The notes under the pieces are model-generated. The model was not told where the DNA came from. It did not search any database and was given only the letters and a program-made list of their open reading frames with translations. 64,000 nucleotides of DNA. It comes from Letharia columbiana (Eukaryota; Ascomycota; Lecanoromycetes; Lecanorales; Parmeliaceae). Positions within the stretch are counted from its first letter, which is position 1; the number at the start of each line of letters is the position of its first letter. Positions 10,761 through 22,345 of the stretch are shown here, in pieces. A program made the translations under genes and the position numbers. The stretch lies in contig NW_023501086.1 in NCBI RefSeq assembly GCF_014066305.1, forward strand, positions 1 to 64,000. The letters are read 5' to 3'.

Positions 10761-12379
10761 TGTCTTACAAGTTATTTGGTATGATGGGTTTTGATTGGGT
10801 TTTTATTGGGTGTCAGGGGTTTCGATGCACTACCAAAGAAACGGTGGACGTGGAAAGCCTGAGCGGACGAGATAGTCACGACAGGGAATGGGAAAGTAAA
10901 AGAAACAGTGCACCAAAGATCAATAGAGACAGCAGTGCTCGCAAACGTTAGCTTGAAAACCACTTGAGGAGATGATCAATGGATCGAATGGAGCCGAGAG
11001 CCAGAGCACAGAGCACGAAGAGATGAGAGACAGACGACGGCAAAGTTGGCTGAGCATCTGTTCAATTGCACAATCTTCAGCAATGCACATATATTATTGT
11101 ACGGCAAATTCTTATTAGGACCGGCATAGAGCGAGTTGTATTGGCGTAGCAAGGAGGAAACTGCTGTTAAGCAGAAGTGTGTACAGTGGTGGTGGGCTAA
11201 AATATGTGAAGGCTGTGGTTCCCTTACCATACGCTCATACATAGTACATTTGCGATTTCTGCGCAGTAATTGTTATCCATGAGTCCTCATGTTCTACCCA
11301 ACGATGTTCAACACTTCGCGCAACGATCATGCACTGTCAGTAGTTGGCGGAGATCTTTTGGTCTTTGCCCGAAGTTATTTACGCACCTCTTTCCGGATCC
11401 GAGATCTGGCTACTTTTTTCTTCAATGGATATTGGTATGACGGCTTCGGACCCGCACTCATGTTCGTAAAGTGGCATTTCAGAGAACCATCAGGCTCATC
11501 TTGTTATTCATGGAGCATGCTAATCCCAACGTTCATCAGTCAGGAACATGGGGGCGTGTTAAAGGTATGTCAAGTGTGGCAATTGGTCATAGGGCCATGC
11601 TTTGTGTCATAGATTATCCAGCCCACACACACACCTACTCCATAGTATAGTCAATCAGCAGTTACACCTTTCAACAGACCTGATATAGTTGGGGATTGGA
11701 GGGATAATGAGCGCTTTCATGATGTTAACACTCTGTAATGGAAAGCTCTAGACATTGAGCTCTTTATCTTCTGCGAGTTGGTTGGACGCCTCGATGGCAA
11801 TGCAGACGTCGCCAGCGCCTGGACGGGTGACGAGTCCATCAGAAACGTGATCGGCGAGCCCGGGTAGGCTATCGAGGTTGAGGATGTAGCGAAGGCTGCA
11901 ATGCAATGCATGCTGGCACATGGTGACGGATCCATAGATGAAACCTCGGAACTCGAAGAATATAACCCGCTGTTGGTAGAGCAGATTGGGTTGGTTCCAC
12001 AAAATGGAGGGATTCCTAGAGTCTGGGACTGGGAGACCAATGGATCCATGACTCGTAAAGTACCTATAGGCTTACAAGACACTAGCCTTCTCGGCTCCAA
12101 GGTACTCCGTCAAGGTAATATTGACTCGAATGCTTTCAGTAATACGGTTCGGCTGGCACCCACTTATGATTTCAGCGTGATTTACTCCCCCTTAGACACA
12201 CATTACACAAGGTATCGATAAAAAATACACTTTTCATACGTAATTTAGTGCTGCTCTCGATCTAGACTCAGCAGAAGCACTGCTTTGATCACCTTGTCGC
12301 CAACGGCATCAAGCACGACATTTGCTCACCTTTCCAAAGAGATCATCATAGGCTTCCGGTGCCGCTACTAGTGGTGACT
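10761..12379. other. Intergenic region upstream of the NRPS-like gene
   Basis: No recognised gene. The stretch 11717-12221 has open frames on both strands (see rejected list). The promoter of the NRPS-like gene should lie near 12220-12379. Confidence 0.4.
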
Positions 12380-15300
12380 ATGGAGAGCACGAAAGCTCCC
12401 CCTCTCCAGTTCACTGGAGACTTGCTTCCACACCTCGTTGACAAGCGCGCCGCATTGACACCTGATACTATCTATTCAGAGTATCCAGTCTCGACGTTGA
12501 CTTATGATGAGGGCTACCGCAAAATCACATACAAAGACTTCGCGAATGCTATCAACGCCGCAGCCGTATGGCTGGTCGATACCCTCGGTCCTGGCAAGGA
12601 CTTCGAAACTCTCGCATACATAGGACCCAATGATATAAGATATCCTGCCCTCATCCTCGGGGCTGTCAGGGCTGGGTATAAGGTGTGACTGACCATTACT
12701 CACGAACTCATTCAAGCTGGCGGTGCTGACCCAACAGTTGTTTCTCACATCACCCCGCAACAGCTTAGCCGCTCAATTCGCTCTCTTCGGCACACTGAAG
12801 TGCAAAACCCTGCTCTCACCGGACCCGCGACCGCCAGCTGTTACTGCTATTAGTGACCATCAGGACTTTCACATCGTTGAAGTTCCTAGCGTCTCGCACC
12901 TCCTCAATATCCAGCACCAACACTTCGCATTTGACAAGGCTTGGCCAGAAGCTCAATCGGAGCCTTTGTTTGTTGTACACACATCTGGCTCCACTGGCAT
13001 GCCTAAACCTCTAGTCTTCACTCATGCCTCGGCAGCTGCTAATACTAAGATGATGTCACTGGATCCGCCAGTTGACTACGAAAGCCAAGACCGGGTGTAT
13101 CAGGGCAAGAGAGTCTTCATTGCTTTCCCACCTTTCCACGTAAGTCCACGAACATTAGCGAGAGCCTTGTGGGTCTTGGCTAAGGTTAATATTCAAGGGA
13201 GCATACCTTGCCAGTCATCTCTTCAACTCCGTCACCTTTGGGACAGTGATGATAGCTCCTACATCGGGCGCTATTCTTTCAGGTGAAGGGCTTGTCGAAA
13301 GTTTGAAAAAAACACCTGCAGACGTCGCCTTTCTCGTTCCCTCGATCGTCCAAGACCTAGCTCAGAATCCCGAACTTCTCGACTACTGCTCAAGACATCT
13401 AAGAGCAATCATCTACTGCGGAGGCGACCTTCCACAGATCATTGGCGATGTCGTAGCTTCAAGAATCTGGCTATTGAACCAATTTGGGGCGTCGGAGCTG
13501 GGTTTGACGCCTGCTATCATATCCTTGACTGATAGAGGGTCGGAGGACTGGAAGTATACTCAGTTCCATCCACAACTCGGTCTGGAGTTCCGTCCAGTTT
13601 CAGATGAGATCTATGAGCTATATGCGGTCCGTAACCCGGAAAAGATAGACAAGCAGCCAACTTTTACTATCTTCCCTAACGCGCAAGAGTACACCAGCCG
13701 CGATCTTTTCGTTCGTCATCCATCAAGATCAGAGCTTTGGAAGTGGCAGTCAAGGGCTGACGATATTATCGTCTTTCTGAATGGCGAAAAAACGAACCCG
13801 ATCTCGATGGAGCAGCATATCGTATCACGTAATTCGGACATCTCCGCAGCGTTAGTTGTCGGTGCACGACGTTTACAGGCGTCTTTGCTAATTGAACCAA
13901 TCGCTACTACCAAATCACTGGAACCAGCTGAGCGCGCTGCTTTCATCGAGAAAATCTGGCCTACCGTTGAGGAGTCCAACAAGGATGCTCCATCTCATGC
14001 TCGCCTTATGAAGTCCCATGTCTTGTTTACGCAGCCGCAAAAACCAATGTTGCGCGCCAAGAAGGGCACAGTCCAAAGATCTGGAACGCTTGTATTGTAT
14101 GCGAGCGAGATTGACGCCCTTTACAGAGATGCAGACATGATGTCTACCAACTCGGAAGGCGAAATTGAAGACCCAAGAGGGACCCTGAATGAAGTGACCG
14201 TATCGAAGTGCGTCAGACAGAGTGTCCTATCGACCGTGGAGTGGCCCAGCCTTGATGAAGCAGCAAATTTCTTCGCACTTGGTATGGACTCATTACAGGC
14301 CCTGGTTTTGGTTCGTAAGTTGAGGCAAAGCCTGGCCATGCGCATTATTGCACTCAGTACTGTATATACCAATCCTTCAGTCCTGACCCTCACGGCTGCA
14401 ATCTTGCACCTCTTGGATCAACACCAGACCTCAGAGGCCTCCCAAGAACAGGCGCGAACAAAGAAGCGCAATGATATGATTCAGGAATACAAGACACTGA
14501 TCGACAAACGATTGCTGCCTAAATTCGATGTCAAATCCAACGTCCCTCCGAATCAAGAACAGGAGACTGTAATTCTCACAGGCTCCACAGGGACCTTGGG
14601 TTCGTACATTCTGGATGCACTACTACAAATTCCGACCGTTGCGCACATATACTGCTTGAATAGAGCGGAGGATGGCTTGTCAGTACAGATGAAAAAGAAC
14701 CGGCTTCTTGGGCTGCAGCATCCTCCGAGTAATGAACGAATTTCTTTCTTGACGGTAGATCTAAGCCAAAAGAATTTCAACCTGACAAAAGCACAATACG
14801 ACGAAATAGAATCGACAGCCACGCTCGTGATCCATAATGCGTGGACGGTGAACTTCAACCTTTCTCTTTCCTTTTTCAACCTTCAGCTTGACAATCTCGT
14901 TAGTCTCCTTGCTTTTGCCAACACCTCTGCAAGATCGGCACGATTTTTCTACATATCATCAATCAGTTCAGTGATATCATATCGCTCAACGTCTGGAAAA
15001 GCTCTGGAGAAGCCTATCACAGCAGACACTGCACCCGGTCCGAATGGGTACTCAGAGAGCAAGTATGTCGCTGAGCAGATTATCGACTACGCAGCGCAAA
15101 CGGTATCCTCTGGCCCCTCGATCGCTTTCAGCCGTGTGGGGCAGATAGCTGGAGCTGCAAACCACTCTGGCATGTGGAACAAGGATGAATGGTTTCCAAG
15201 CATGATTACCAGCTCCGTCCAAATAGGTGGCCTCCCGGACTCACTTGGCTCAACCTTCGATCGGATCGACTGGATACCAATCGATTTACTCGCGGGTATT

Positions 15301-15768
15301 CTCGTAGAATTGGCACTAGTAAGAGGCCAGTCAGCGGCAAGTTGCACTGCGCCTGCACACCATACGGACGTCTATCATCCTCTAAATCCACACACGACTA
15401 CTTGGACAGAGCTCCGAACCACCATCCTTCACGAGCTCGGCTCTCAGACGAAGAAACCGATGGAAATCGTACCGTTGCGTACGTGGATCGCTGAAGTGCG
15501 CAAGGCAGCGGAGTCCACAGTCGACCGCAGCGAGCACGCTGACGACGTGAGCCTCGAGGCCGCGCTACGGAGTAACCCTGCAACCAAACTCCTGGACTTC
15601 TTCGAACACCTCGTCGCGTCGGAGAGAGTCCCGACCAATCGGTTGGACTTCTCAGAGACTTTGAAGCTGAGCAAAGCGATGCGAGGACTGGAGCCGATCA
15701 AGGATGAATGGGTGCGGAAATGGATTCGTGAGTGGTTTGCGCCTGCGACGGACGGTGGCAGGGCATAA
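12380..15768 (+). CDS. NRPS-like adenylation-thiolation-reductase (carboxylic acid reductase type)
   Basis: Three exons: 12380-12682, 12738-13139 and 13198-15768 (introns 55 and 58 nt), 1091 residues. An adenylation domain (about residues 20-560) carries HTSGSTGMPKP near residue 181-191, NQFGASELGLTP, and WQSRADDIIVFLNGEKTNP. A carrier domain has LGMDSLQAL with the phosphopantetheine Ser at about 600. A thioester-reductase domain starts with TGSTGTLGSY (nucleotide-binding glycines at about 697-703) and has the Y-x-x-x-K pair at about 853/857. The family activates a carboxylic acid with ATP, loads it as thioester and reduces it to an aldehyde with NADPH. There is no condensation domain. The substrate cannot be read from sequence. 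Codon track and splice sites look intact. Its neighbours suggest a small metabolite cluster. Confidence 0.92.
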
Positions 15769-17213
15769 GCTAGAACACCACCAACCCGTGTGATCTCTCC
15801 CAGTTTTACCGCTCTTCGGTTGACGTACAGAAGCGTCTTGACGATAGCGCTAATATAGGTCTTTGGAGAATTTCCTTTATCCTCCCTCCCCGTGTTTCTG
15901 GTGGAATGCGCACTTTCGTACCTTCTCTCCATGCAATGGATTGCGATTATCAAAACTTCATGAGCGAGCGGCCTCAATTCACACGATTCCGAGCTTTTCG
16001 TATGTTGTCAGGACCTCGATTTGGGACAGCCCAGAGGCGCTAAAGGCATTGGTTTGTAAAGGAGGGTTGAGAGAATGGCGAGACATGCCTTGCTTGTTAC
16101 AGCATCCGTCTGCTGTTTCAAATCTAGGGGCAAGGGCGCCGTGGTCGGATCTGAGCCGAGGCTTTCAATTTTTCAAGCCGGTGACTTGGGCGGCAGGGGA
16201 TGCTCGAAGATGACACTCATCAATGGGGTTTTTGATTAAAGCGGAAAAACACAAAAAAAAAAAACCTTTTTAAAAAAAAAAAAAAAAAAATTTTTTTTTC
16301 AGTCATCAAGTTATGGGGCTTTTATTGATTGTAATCTCGTCACACCAGCATAATGCGCCTCGACGTCGTGTTGAGGGTGGGGAAGTAATTAGTTTTTGGG
16401 ACCAATTAGGTCGGGTTAGGCGTCCCCAAGGTCGACCCAATCAGACTGAACCCAAAATTTAAGGTATGTTCTGAAAACGAGGGACGTGCTGGTGCCGGGA
16501 ATTTGATTATTGGTTATCCGTTGGGGTTCTGTGAGGTGTGAGGTAGAGAGAGTAGGCTGAATGAAGTGGGTTGTGTGGACCATCTTGAGGCTTTTGGATT
16601 ATGTTGTTGTAGTTCGCACAGGCTTGCTGGAGGTTGTAACGCTGACGTGTGTGGGGGGGGCTGTTTGGGAAGGTGGGTTGCAAGGTCAATGCAACAGCTG
16701 AAAAGCATAGCAAAGGAGAAAATCTTCCATGCTAGCATTCTGTGAAAGCAGATCCCTTTGATGATACTGACCTTCGTGAATCCCAAGACTCAGAATTGCA
16801 AAAACACGGTACCGTAAGGCAGGGGAATATTGTGGCGCGACTTTGAATATCTTCAGTGCTTGATAAATGTAGCTTTTCTGGCTTGTTTTTGGCGGTTTAG
16901 GTGGGCTTGGGTTGATGTGTTCGCGTGAGCTTCCCTGTATTCCTGTTACGCAGCCGATAGCGGGATCGCTGGACCGGAGGAAGAAATCAGTACGTATCAC
17001 GTGACTGTCTCGATTTTCCGAGCTGGTCGCTTTTGGGGGGGGTCCGGTCTGGCTTGGCAGAATGAGAGGTTGGGTGTGTTGGGATCATCGGGCCTTGATC
17101 ACATCATCAAATACCCTCTGAAAGCTGATCCTGTTGCACAAAACATTTAGGTCCCTTGTCGGGCCATAATCCAGTGAACGCTTCAATGACCAGAACTCTC
17201 TCCAGTTGGCACC
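15769..17213. other. Intergenic region with low-complexity A/T tract
   Basis: No gene is supported. At 16250-16302 there is a run of A, then CCTTTTT, then A and T homopolymers; such a block may be an assembly or consensus weak point. The region 16500-16900 is purine/pyrimidine skewed. Confidence 0.45.
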
Positions 17214-18186
17214 ATGGCTGCGGCACCAGCTCAGCTCCTGCCACGAAGGCAACGAGATGCTCCATGGCTGAGAGACTCAAATGCTGAAACCACCATGGAC
17301 GTCTCCGCAGACCACACCGTCGACCGAGATACACCCTCATTCTCATCCTTTTCCAGTCATGCCCGCTCTGGAGCAGCAACAGCCCGCACCTACTACGACT
17401 CCCACGACGCGGACACCTTCTACCGCACCATCTGGGGCAGCTCCACCATCAAAATCGGCCTCTACGACTCCCCCAACGATCCCATCCACGCGGTGTTCAC
17501 CCGCACAATCGAACGCATGGCTGCCCTCCTTGCGCCCATAACCAGCGCAACGCGCATACTCGACCTGGGCTCCGGCTACGGCGGCGCCGCGCGCTACCTT
17601 GCCCGGACGTACGGGTGCAAGGTGTGCTGGTGAACGTTAGTGGGGTGGAGAATGAGCGGAGTAGGAAAATGGTAGAGGAGGAGGGGTTGGGGCGGTTGGT
17701 CGGTGTGCGTGAGGGGTGTTTTGAGGATTTGGGGATGGTGCCTGAGGGGGGTTTGATGTCGTGTGGAGCCAGGATGCGTTTCTGCACTCTGGGGATAGGG
17801 AAGCTGTGGTGAGAGAGGTTGATCGGGTATTGGTGAAGGATGGAGGGTTGGTCGTGTTTACGGATCTGATGGTCGCTGTAGGTGTAGATCAGAGAGAGAT
17901 AGGTTCGATATTGAAACGCCTGAAGTTTCAGAGTCTGGGCGATGTGGAGTCTTATAGGCGGTGGTTTGAGGAGGCTGGGTTTGTGGATGTAGGGTTTGTC
18001 GATTTGACTCGGGATATGGAGGTGCATTATGTGAGGGTTTTGAGGGAGATGGAGAGCAGGGAAAGGGAGTTGAAGGGCCAGATTTCGGATGAGTATACAG
18101 GGAATATGGAGGTTGGGTTGAGGAACTGGGTCGAGGGTGCTAGGAGTGGGAGGCTTTGTTGGGGTATACTGCAATTCCGCCGATGA
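17214..18186 (+). pseudogene. Dimethylglycine/sarcosine N-methyltransferase-like gene with two frameshifts
   Basis: The reading frame changes twice, but the pieces align to one SAM-dependent methyltransferase of about 324 residues. The first frame contains TYYDSHDADTFYRTIWG and the SAM-binding motif RILDLGSGYGGAARYLA. After about 17620 the frame shifts (NVSGVENERSRKM). After the G-run near 17747 it shifts again (FDVVWSQDAFLHSGDREAVV). DAFLHSGDR and the C-terminal YRRWFEEAGF part resemble bacterial-type sarcosine/dimethylglycine methyltransferases that make glycine betaine. Both breaks equal a single missing base at a short homopolymer, and the total length plus two is a multiple of three. They may therefore be sequencing errors rather than true inactivation. 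The first half is C-rich, the second strongly G-rich. An inner ATG at 17295 is an alternative start. Confidence 0.7.
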
Positions 18187-18806
18187 ACAGGTCTTGTGAC
18201 TTGTGTTCTCCTGTGGATATCTCGCCATCCTTCATGAAGGCGTGAAGTGGCGATATTACCCATCATAAAGCCTTGTCCGGACGTTTTGCCCCGGTCCCTG
18301 AGGCCTTGTCCTTACGGACTAATATATGAACGAGATGTGCCTTTTCTGCCGACGGGAAGAGATTCCTAGTAGCATATCACGGGCTTACAGAAGCAGATGT
18401 GGTATGCATGCTGCCGGGGGTGTTGCATCGTATGGTGTGTTGTATGAGAGTTTTGCATCGACATGTCCTGCGGGAGGAGAGTCTGGATGTCGGGCAGAGA
18501 TCGAGGTATAGGATTTTGAGATAAAGTATATAGCAGTCGATGTCACATTGAGACTTGTCAGCAAGTAGCTCGGACAGGCAAACATCACTCTTGGGGGCTT
18601 TCCCTGGGCGATTGATTCAATGGCAGCGACAAGGCTTCAAAGAACATAATGATATTTTGAACTACCAACCAACGCCTGCCAAACCATCGCTTCCCATATC
18701 AGATGATAAGCCCTGACTGTTCCTGTACCATATCAACTTTCGATTCCTTGGCCATCAAGGCGGTCCGACCATGTCACAGCGTCCTCGATTCCTCATGGCT
18801 CTCCAC
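18187..18806. other. Intergenic region between convergent genes
   Basis: This lies between the methyltransferase-like gene (plus) and ISU1 (minus). Only short unremarkable frames are seen; it should hold both 3' ends. Confidence 0.5.
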
Positions 18807-19582
18807 TCAAGCCGCAGCCACCTGCTCCACCTCGACCTTCGGCATCGCAGCCGCGGTGCCTCCAAGGTCGGTGCTCTTGGCCTTGGGGTTCTTGGTGTAG
18901 TAATTTGAGATGGCCGATTTGATTGCGTCTTCAGCCAGCATAGAGCAGTGCACTGTATCCCCAAGTCAGCCTTATCATTCTTGAGACTTCCAATTGTCTT
19001 TCCGATGACAACCGGTGAACGTACGCTTCACAGGCGGCAAACACAACTCCCTAGCGATTTCCGTATTCCTGACCTTCCCGGCATCCTCCAACGTCATTCC
19101 CCTCACCAGTTCCGTAAGGTAACTAGAACTCGCAATCGCTGATCCACACCCGAATGTCTTGAACTTTACGTCGGATATGGTATTGGTGGTGGGATCGACT
19201 TGAATCTGGAGCTTCATCACGTCCCCGCAGGCTGGTGCGCCAACAAGGCCTGTACCCACGTCCTGGGCATTCTTGTCCATTTTCCCGACATTGCGGGGCG
19301 CGGAGTAGTGGTCTAGGAGTAAGTGGATGTTAGCTGAGTGTGTGGATATTGTGGTGGTAGAGGCGGGGTAGGAGAATGGTTGTAGGTTTCTGGGGCGGCG
19401 CAGGTGGTGCATAAGCGGCAGAGCAGATGAAAGAAGGGTGGCTTATCTTTCTCATGGTAGCTTCGTTTCGCTGTTATTGATGCTGGTGCAGCGATGCGTG
19501 CTTGTGAATTGATGGCTGGTCGAATGGATGATGAGAGCGCTCTGCTGGCGCGAGGCGCGGTTGCAATGACTCTTTTGAGCAT
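18807..19582 (-). CDS. ISU1: Mitochondrial iron-sulfur cluster scaffold ISU1/IscU, with an apparent AT-AC intron
   Basis: Three exons on the minus strand: 19582-19447, 19318-19025 and 18952-18807, giving 191 residues. Residues 1 to about 41 form an Arg/Ser/Ala-rich mitochondrial presequence. The mature scaffold has all three cluster-binding cysteines: GAPACGD (Cys76), FGCGSA (Cys103) and LHCSML (Cys146). It also has the Hsp70-binding motif LPPVK (139-143). It receives sulfur from Nfs1 and builds [2Fe-2S] clusters in the matrix. The second intron (19024-18953, 72 nt) is GTACGT...CAG. The first intron (19446-19319, 128 nt) has no GT donor; boundaries ATAAGC...CTTAC with a CTAAC branch site reproduce the conserved K-V-L-D-H-Y exactly. 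The gene is a housekeeping gene, so loss by mutation is unlikely. Confidence 0.95.
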
Positions 19583-19995
19583 TGCGACTGTAGGTGTGAG
19601 GATGCAGCGAATGTGGACTGAATCAGGATTGAGGATTGAGAATCGTGGTACGTAGTATGGTGGTTGATGAAGCTCAAGTAGAGCGATGAACTCATAATTT
19701 GAAGGAAGATCCGTGATTTTGCCACTAATTAAATGTCACGTGATTGAAGGATTGGAGAGCCAACCAGGATATTCATATGGGAGAGTCATTTCCATAGCAT
19801 TCTTCGCAAACATCTTCTGCATTCGTCTTCTTGTCTAATCTATGCAACTGCGAGCATAGATCGCAATACGCCAATGCTATGCATTTCGCTCGAAACATCG
19901 CTCATGCACGCTCATAAAGACATTATCCGCCATTTTCATTAACCCTCGAGATGATTGTGTAAACATCGGCAGTGACTGAGGGGAGCTTCGAGCGC
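19583..19995. other. Intergenic region between ISU1 and CSN3
   Basis: It holds the ISU1 promoter (upstream of 19582 on the minus strand) and the CSN3 3' flank. No gene or RNA structure recognised. Confidence 0.5.
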
Positions 19996-21784
19996 TCACA
20001 GATCAGCCATCATATCCTCATCATGCTCATAAGCATCACCGCTATGCGCCATCCAGGGGCCCTCGTCCATGCCACCCTCTAGATCGTTCAGGCGTGTCTT
20101 TTTCGCTTTCTTGGCCTCCGCAATGTAGTCTTTGTTGAGACTCAGCTTTCGGTCAGCTTCACGAATGTGCTCCATGAGTGACTTGATCTTTCGGGTTTGT
20201 TTCTCCAGGTGTTGGTGCTGCTGCTCTTCTGTACGAGACAGTGGCCCGCTTGCAGAATCCGAAAATCGTAAGATCCAGGAAGCTGGATCATTCGATGGTT
20301 GAGTTATGGTAGCGTTCAAAACGCCAGTAGAAATGAGGTGGATCACGTAGTCTCCAGTGCCAGCATAATCGTTGGGATCGGGTGACGTGCGACGTGCGAT
20401 GTCAGCTACCGTCAATGCGGCAAAGGTCTTTCCAAGCTGTACAACGGAAAATTGGCGGAAGGCATCGATCACTTGTACTATGAGGCCACGGTTGAAGTCC
20501 TGGTGATTGTCAGTGAGCAGTCGAGAAAGGAGCTCAGTGCTCGCGTGGGGTACAAGATGACTGACTGGAGCCCACCACGCTTCACCAGCAGTAGCTTCAG
20601 CGATGAGTCTCTGGTCAGACTCCTCGTTGAGGATACCATCTTTGAAAACCTCGGCCAGTCCATCATAAGCCTTGCAAATTGCGTGATACTGCTTTGTAGC
20701 CTGTTGACTTAATGTTTTCGGCAAGTCCAATGGCTGCGGATGAAACTATCAGAAAGAGCTTTGGTAATGCTTTTCAGGTACAATGTATCACTTACATGTC
20801 CTTTGTAAAGTAGGCTGACGAGCACCCATTTCTTGTAGGCATCCACTTGGATCTTGCTGACATTACTGACCACAGGCGACATAATGACGATTTCGAGGAA
20901 AAGAAGTGCTCGCTTCCATTTCTTCAAGCCCATGAATATCAGGGCACCGTAAAGGAAGTAGAGTAGGTGATGTCGGTACTCCAACTTAGCTGATAAGCCC
21001 GAGTCTGGTGTGATGAAGGTCGAACTGGAGTCGTGATGTGAAGAGAGGTGAGGAAACATGCTGTTCTCAGCTAGTTTGTTTGTGGTAGGTGGGAAGTGGA
21101 AGATGTTGTGGTCTAGTACGGGCAACGCTGCGGTGTAAGCACGTGCTTCGAGGCATAAGCGGGCAAAGGTGGTATGTGACGATGTGAAGGTGGAGCTTGA
21201 CTCGTCCACGCGCAGTATGGCGGACCTAATAGGAGGGATAGCTGCCCAAGGCTTGAAAATGTCATTAGGCGCATATTCAGTTATGTTTGGCAGACTGAGA
21301 GCTTACTTGTGACACTCGCTCCGCTTTTATTGCCGTAACATCTATGAGCCGCCGAAGCTCAGTGCCTGCGTATCTTATTTGACGCTCATCAAAGCGTTCC
21401 ATGAAGTCCAACATCTTCTGCCATAGTGCTGATCCTGGATGGAATGTATCTGATATTGAGCCCGACTTCTGCTTGCCAGCGGAGCCACCGATGTGAGCGA
21501 GTAATGTGTAGAGATAGGGGAGCGTGTTTTTCGAGGGATCGATGATCTGTGCACCAGTATGATGTCAGTCAGAACTCCAGGCAAGCTCTCATCCCCGACG
21601 ATGTTATACGTACATCTAGAAGATCGCCGCCTCCAGGGACTCCCGAGATGAGCTTGCTTGCAGGTATTGTGTTGATGTGCTGAACCAAGTTCTTGATGTG
21701 TTTGTCGTATTCTGAATCTGATATTGGTTTGGCAGGTTCTGGATGAGGAGGGAAGGAGAGAAGCTGAGGGAGGAGTGCGTCCAT
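19996..21784 (-). CDS. CSN3: COP9 signalosome subunit 3
   Basis: Four exons on the minus strand: 21784-21614, 21546-21307, 21251-20796 and 20733-19996 (introns 67, 55 and 62 nt, all GT...AG), 534 residues. The body is helical repeat, and exon 4 carries a PCI domain including QVIDAFRQFSVVQLGKTFAAL and VADIARR. It is followed by DYVIHLISTGVLNATITQ and a Lys-rich coiled tail ending in an acidic stretch (DAYEHDEDMMADL). The protein is one of eight signalosome subunits; the complex removes Nedd8 from cullins and controls light response and development in filamentous fungi. The order and length fit fungal CSN3; the 26S proteasome lid subunit Rpn3 is the closest alternative, but this protein lacks its longer N-terminal features. 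Confidence 0.85.
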
Positions 21785-21874
21785 GTTGAGTAGTAGTTGC
21801 CTTTGTGCCCTGGATCTTTAAAGTCTTGCGGGGACAAATTGTTTGGGCAATGCTGAAGCACCATTAGGAACTAC

Positions 21875-22078
21875 CTAAGGGATGATGTGCCAAGTTATTC
21901 TTCTGATGAGTAGTAAGATGAAGATCACCCAAAGCGCGAAGAAAAAGCGGGAGTAAGCGAGACTTAGGTCACTTTGATCTAGGGCATAGAGGAATAACCC
22001 TGTCGACAGTTGAATAATGGATCCAAGCAGCCAAACCACTACCAAGTCGTGCGAACCAGGATTGCTGTCTGGTCCCAT
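21875..22078 (-). CDS. Small two-helix membrane protein, 67 residues
   Basis: A single-exon frame starts at an ATG (CAT at 22076-22078) preceded by AACAAA and ends TGGCACATCATCCCT-stop. The protein has two predicted membrane segments, VVVWLLGSIIQLSTGLFLYA (about residues 13-33) and FFFALWVIFILLLI (about 45-58), followed by a basic end (RRITW). It lies between CSN3 and PRO2 and would share a bidirectional promoter with PRO2. The ordered hydrophobic layout and polar connecting loop argue for a real gene; the short length and lack of a family match argue for caution. No function is proposed. Confidence 0.45.
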   Translation of the reverse strand: MGPDSNPGSHDLVVVWLLGSIIQLSTGLFLYALDQSDLSLAYSRFFFALWVIFILLLIRRITWHIIP

Positions 22079-22080
22079 TT

Positions 22081-22125
22081 TGTTGTTGTGAAGTTGTGAA
22101 GTTGTGAAGTTGTGTTTTCAATTGT
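22081..22125. repeat. Short GAAGTTGT tandem repeat
   Basis: The octamer GAAGTTGT (TTGTGAAG) is repeated three times in a row with partial copies on both sides, directly before the start of the small membrane protein gene and in the promoter region shared with PRO2. Confidence 0.8.
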
Positions 22126-22345
22126 GAAGGGCCTCACAAGGACATTCTTTTGTACTAGGCAACGGTGCTAGCGAGGATTGTTACTTGCAAAAGGACCCTA
22201 GTAGTCGACTGCTCTAGTTCAACAGTACACCCAGTGTTTCTCCAATTCTCTAAGGCAGACTCTCTTTCCTTGCACGCTGCATTTGTTGTATGTCTTTCAG
22301 TGATCGGTGTTTCTCTAGTATTCTAGGCTGGTGTCCTCCGTGAAA

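Noticed and set aside
11717..12221. Overlapping open frames on both strands (minus 11717-12100 and 11748-12002, plus 11901-12221)
   Set aside because: The minus-strand frame ending EASNQLAEDKELNV has protein-like composition, but no family, splice sites or start context could be established. It may be a relic of an enzyme gene.
17497..18228. Antisense frame of 243 codons opposite the methyltransferase-like gene
   Set aside because: Pro/Ser/His-rich shadow created by the G-rich sense strand.
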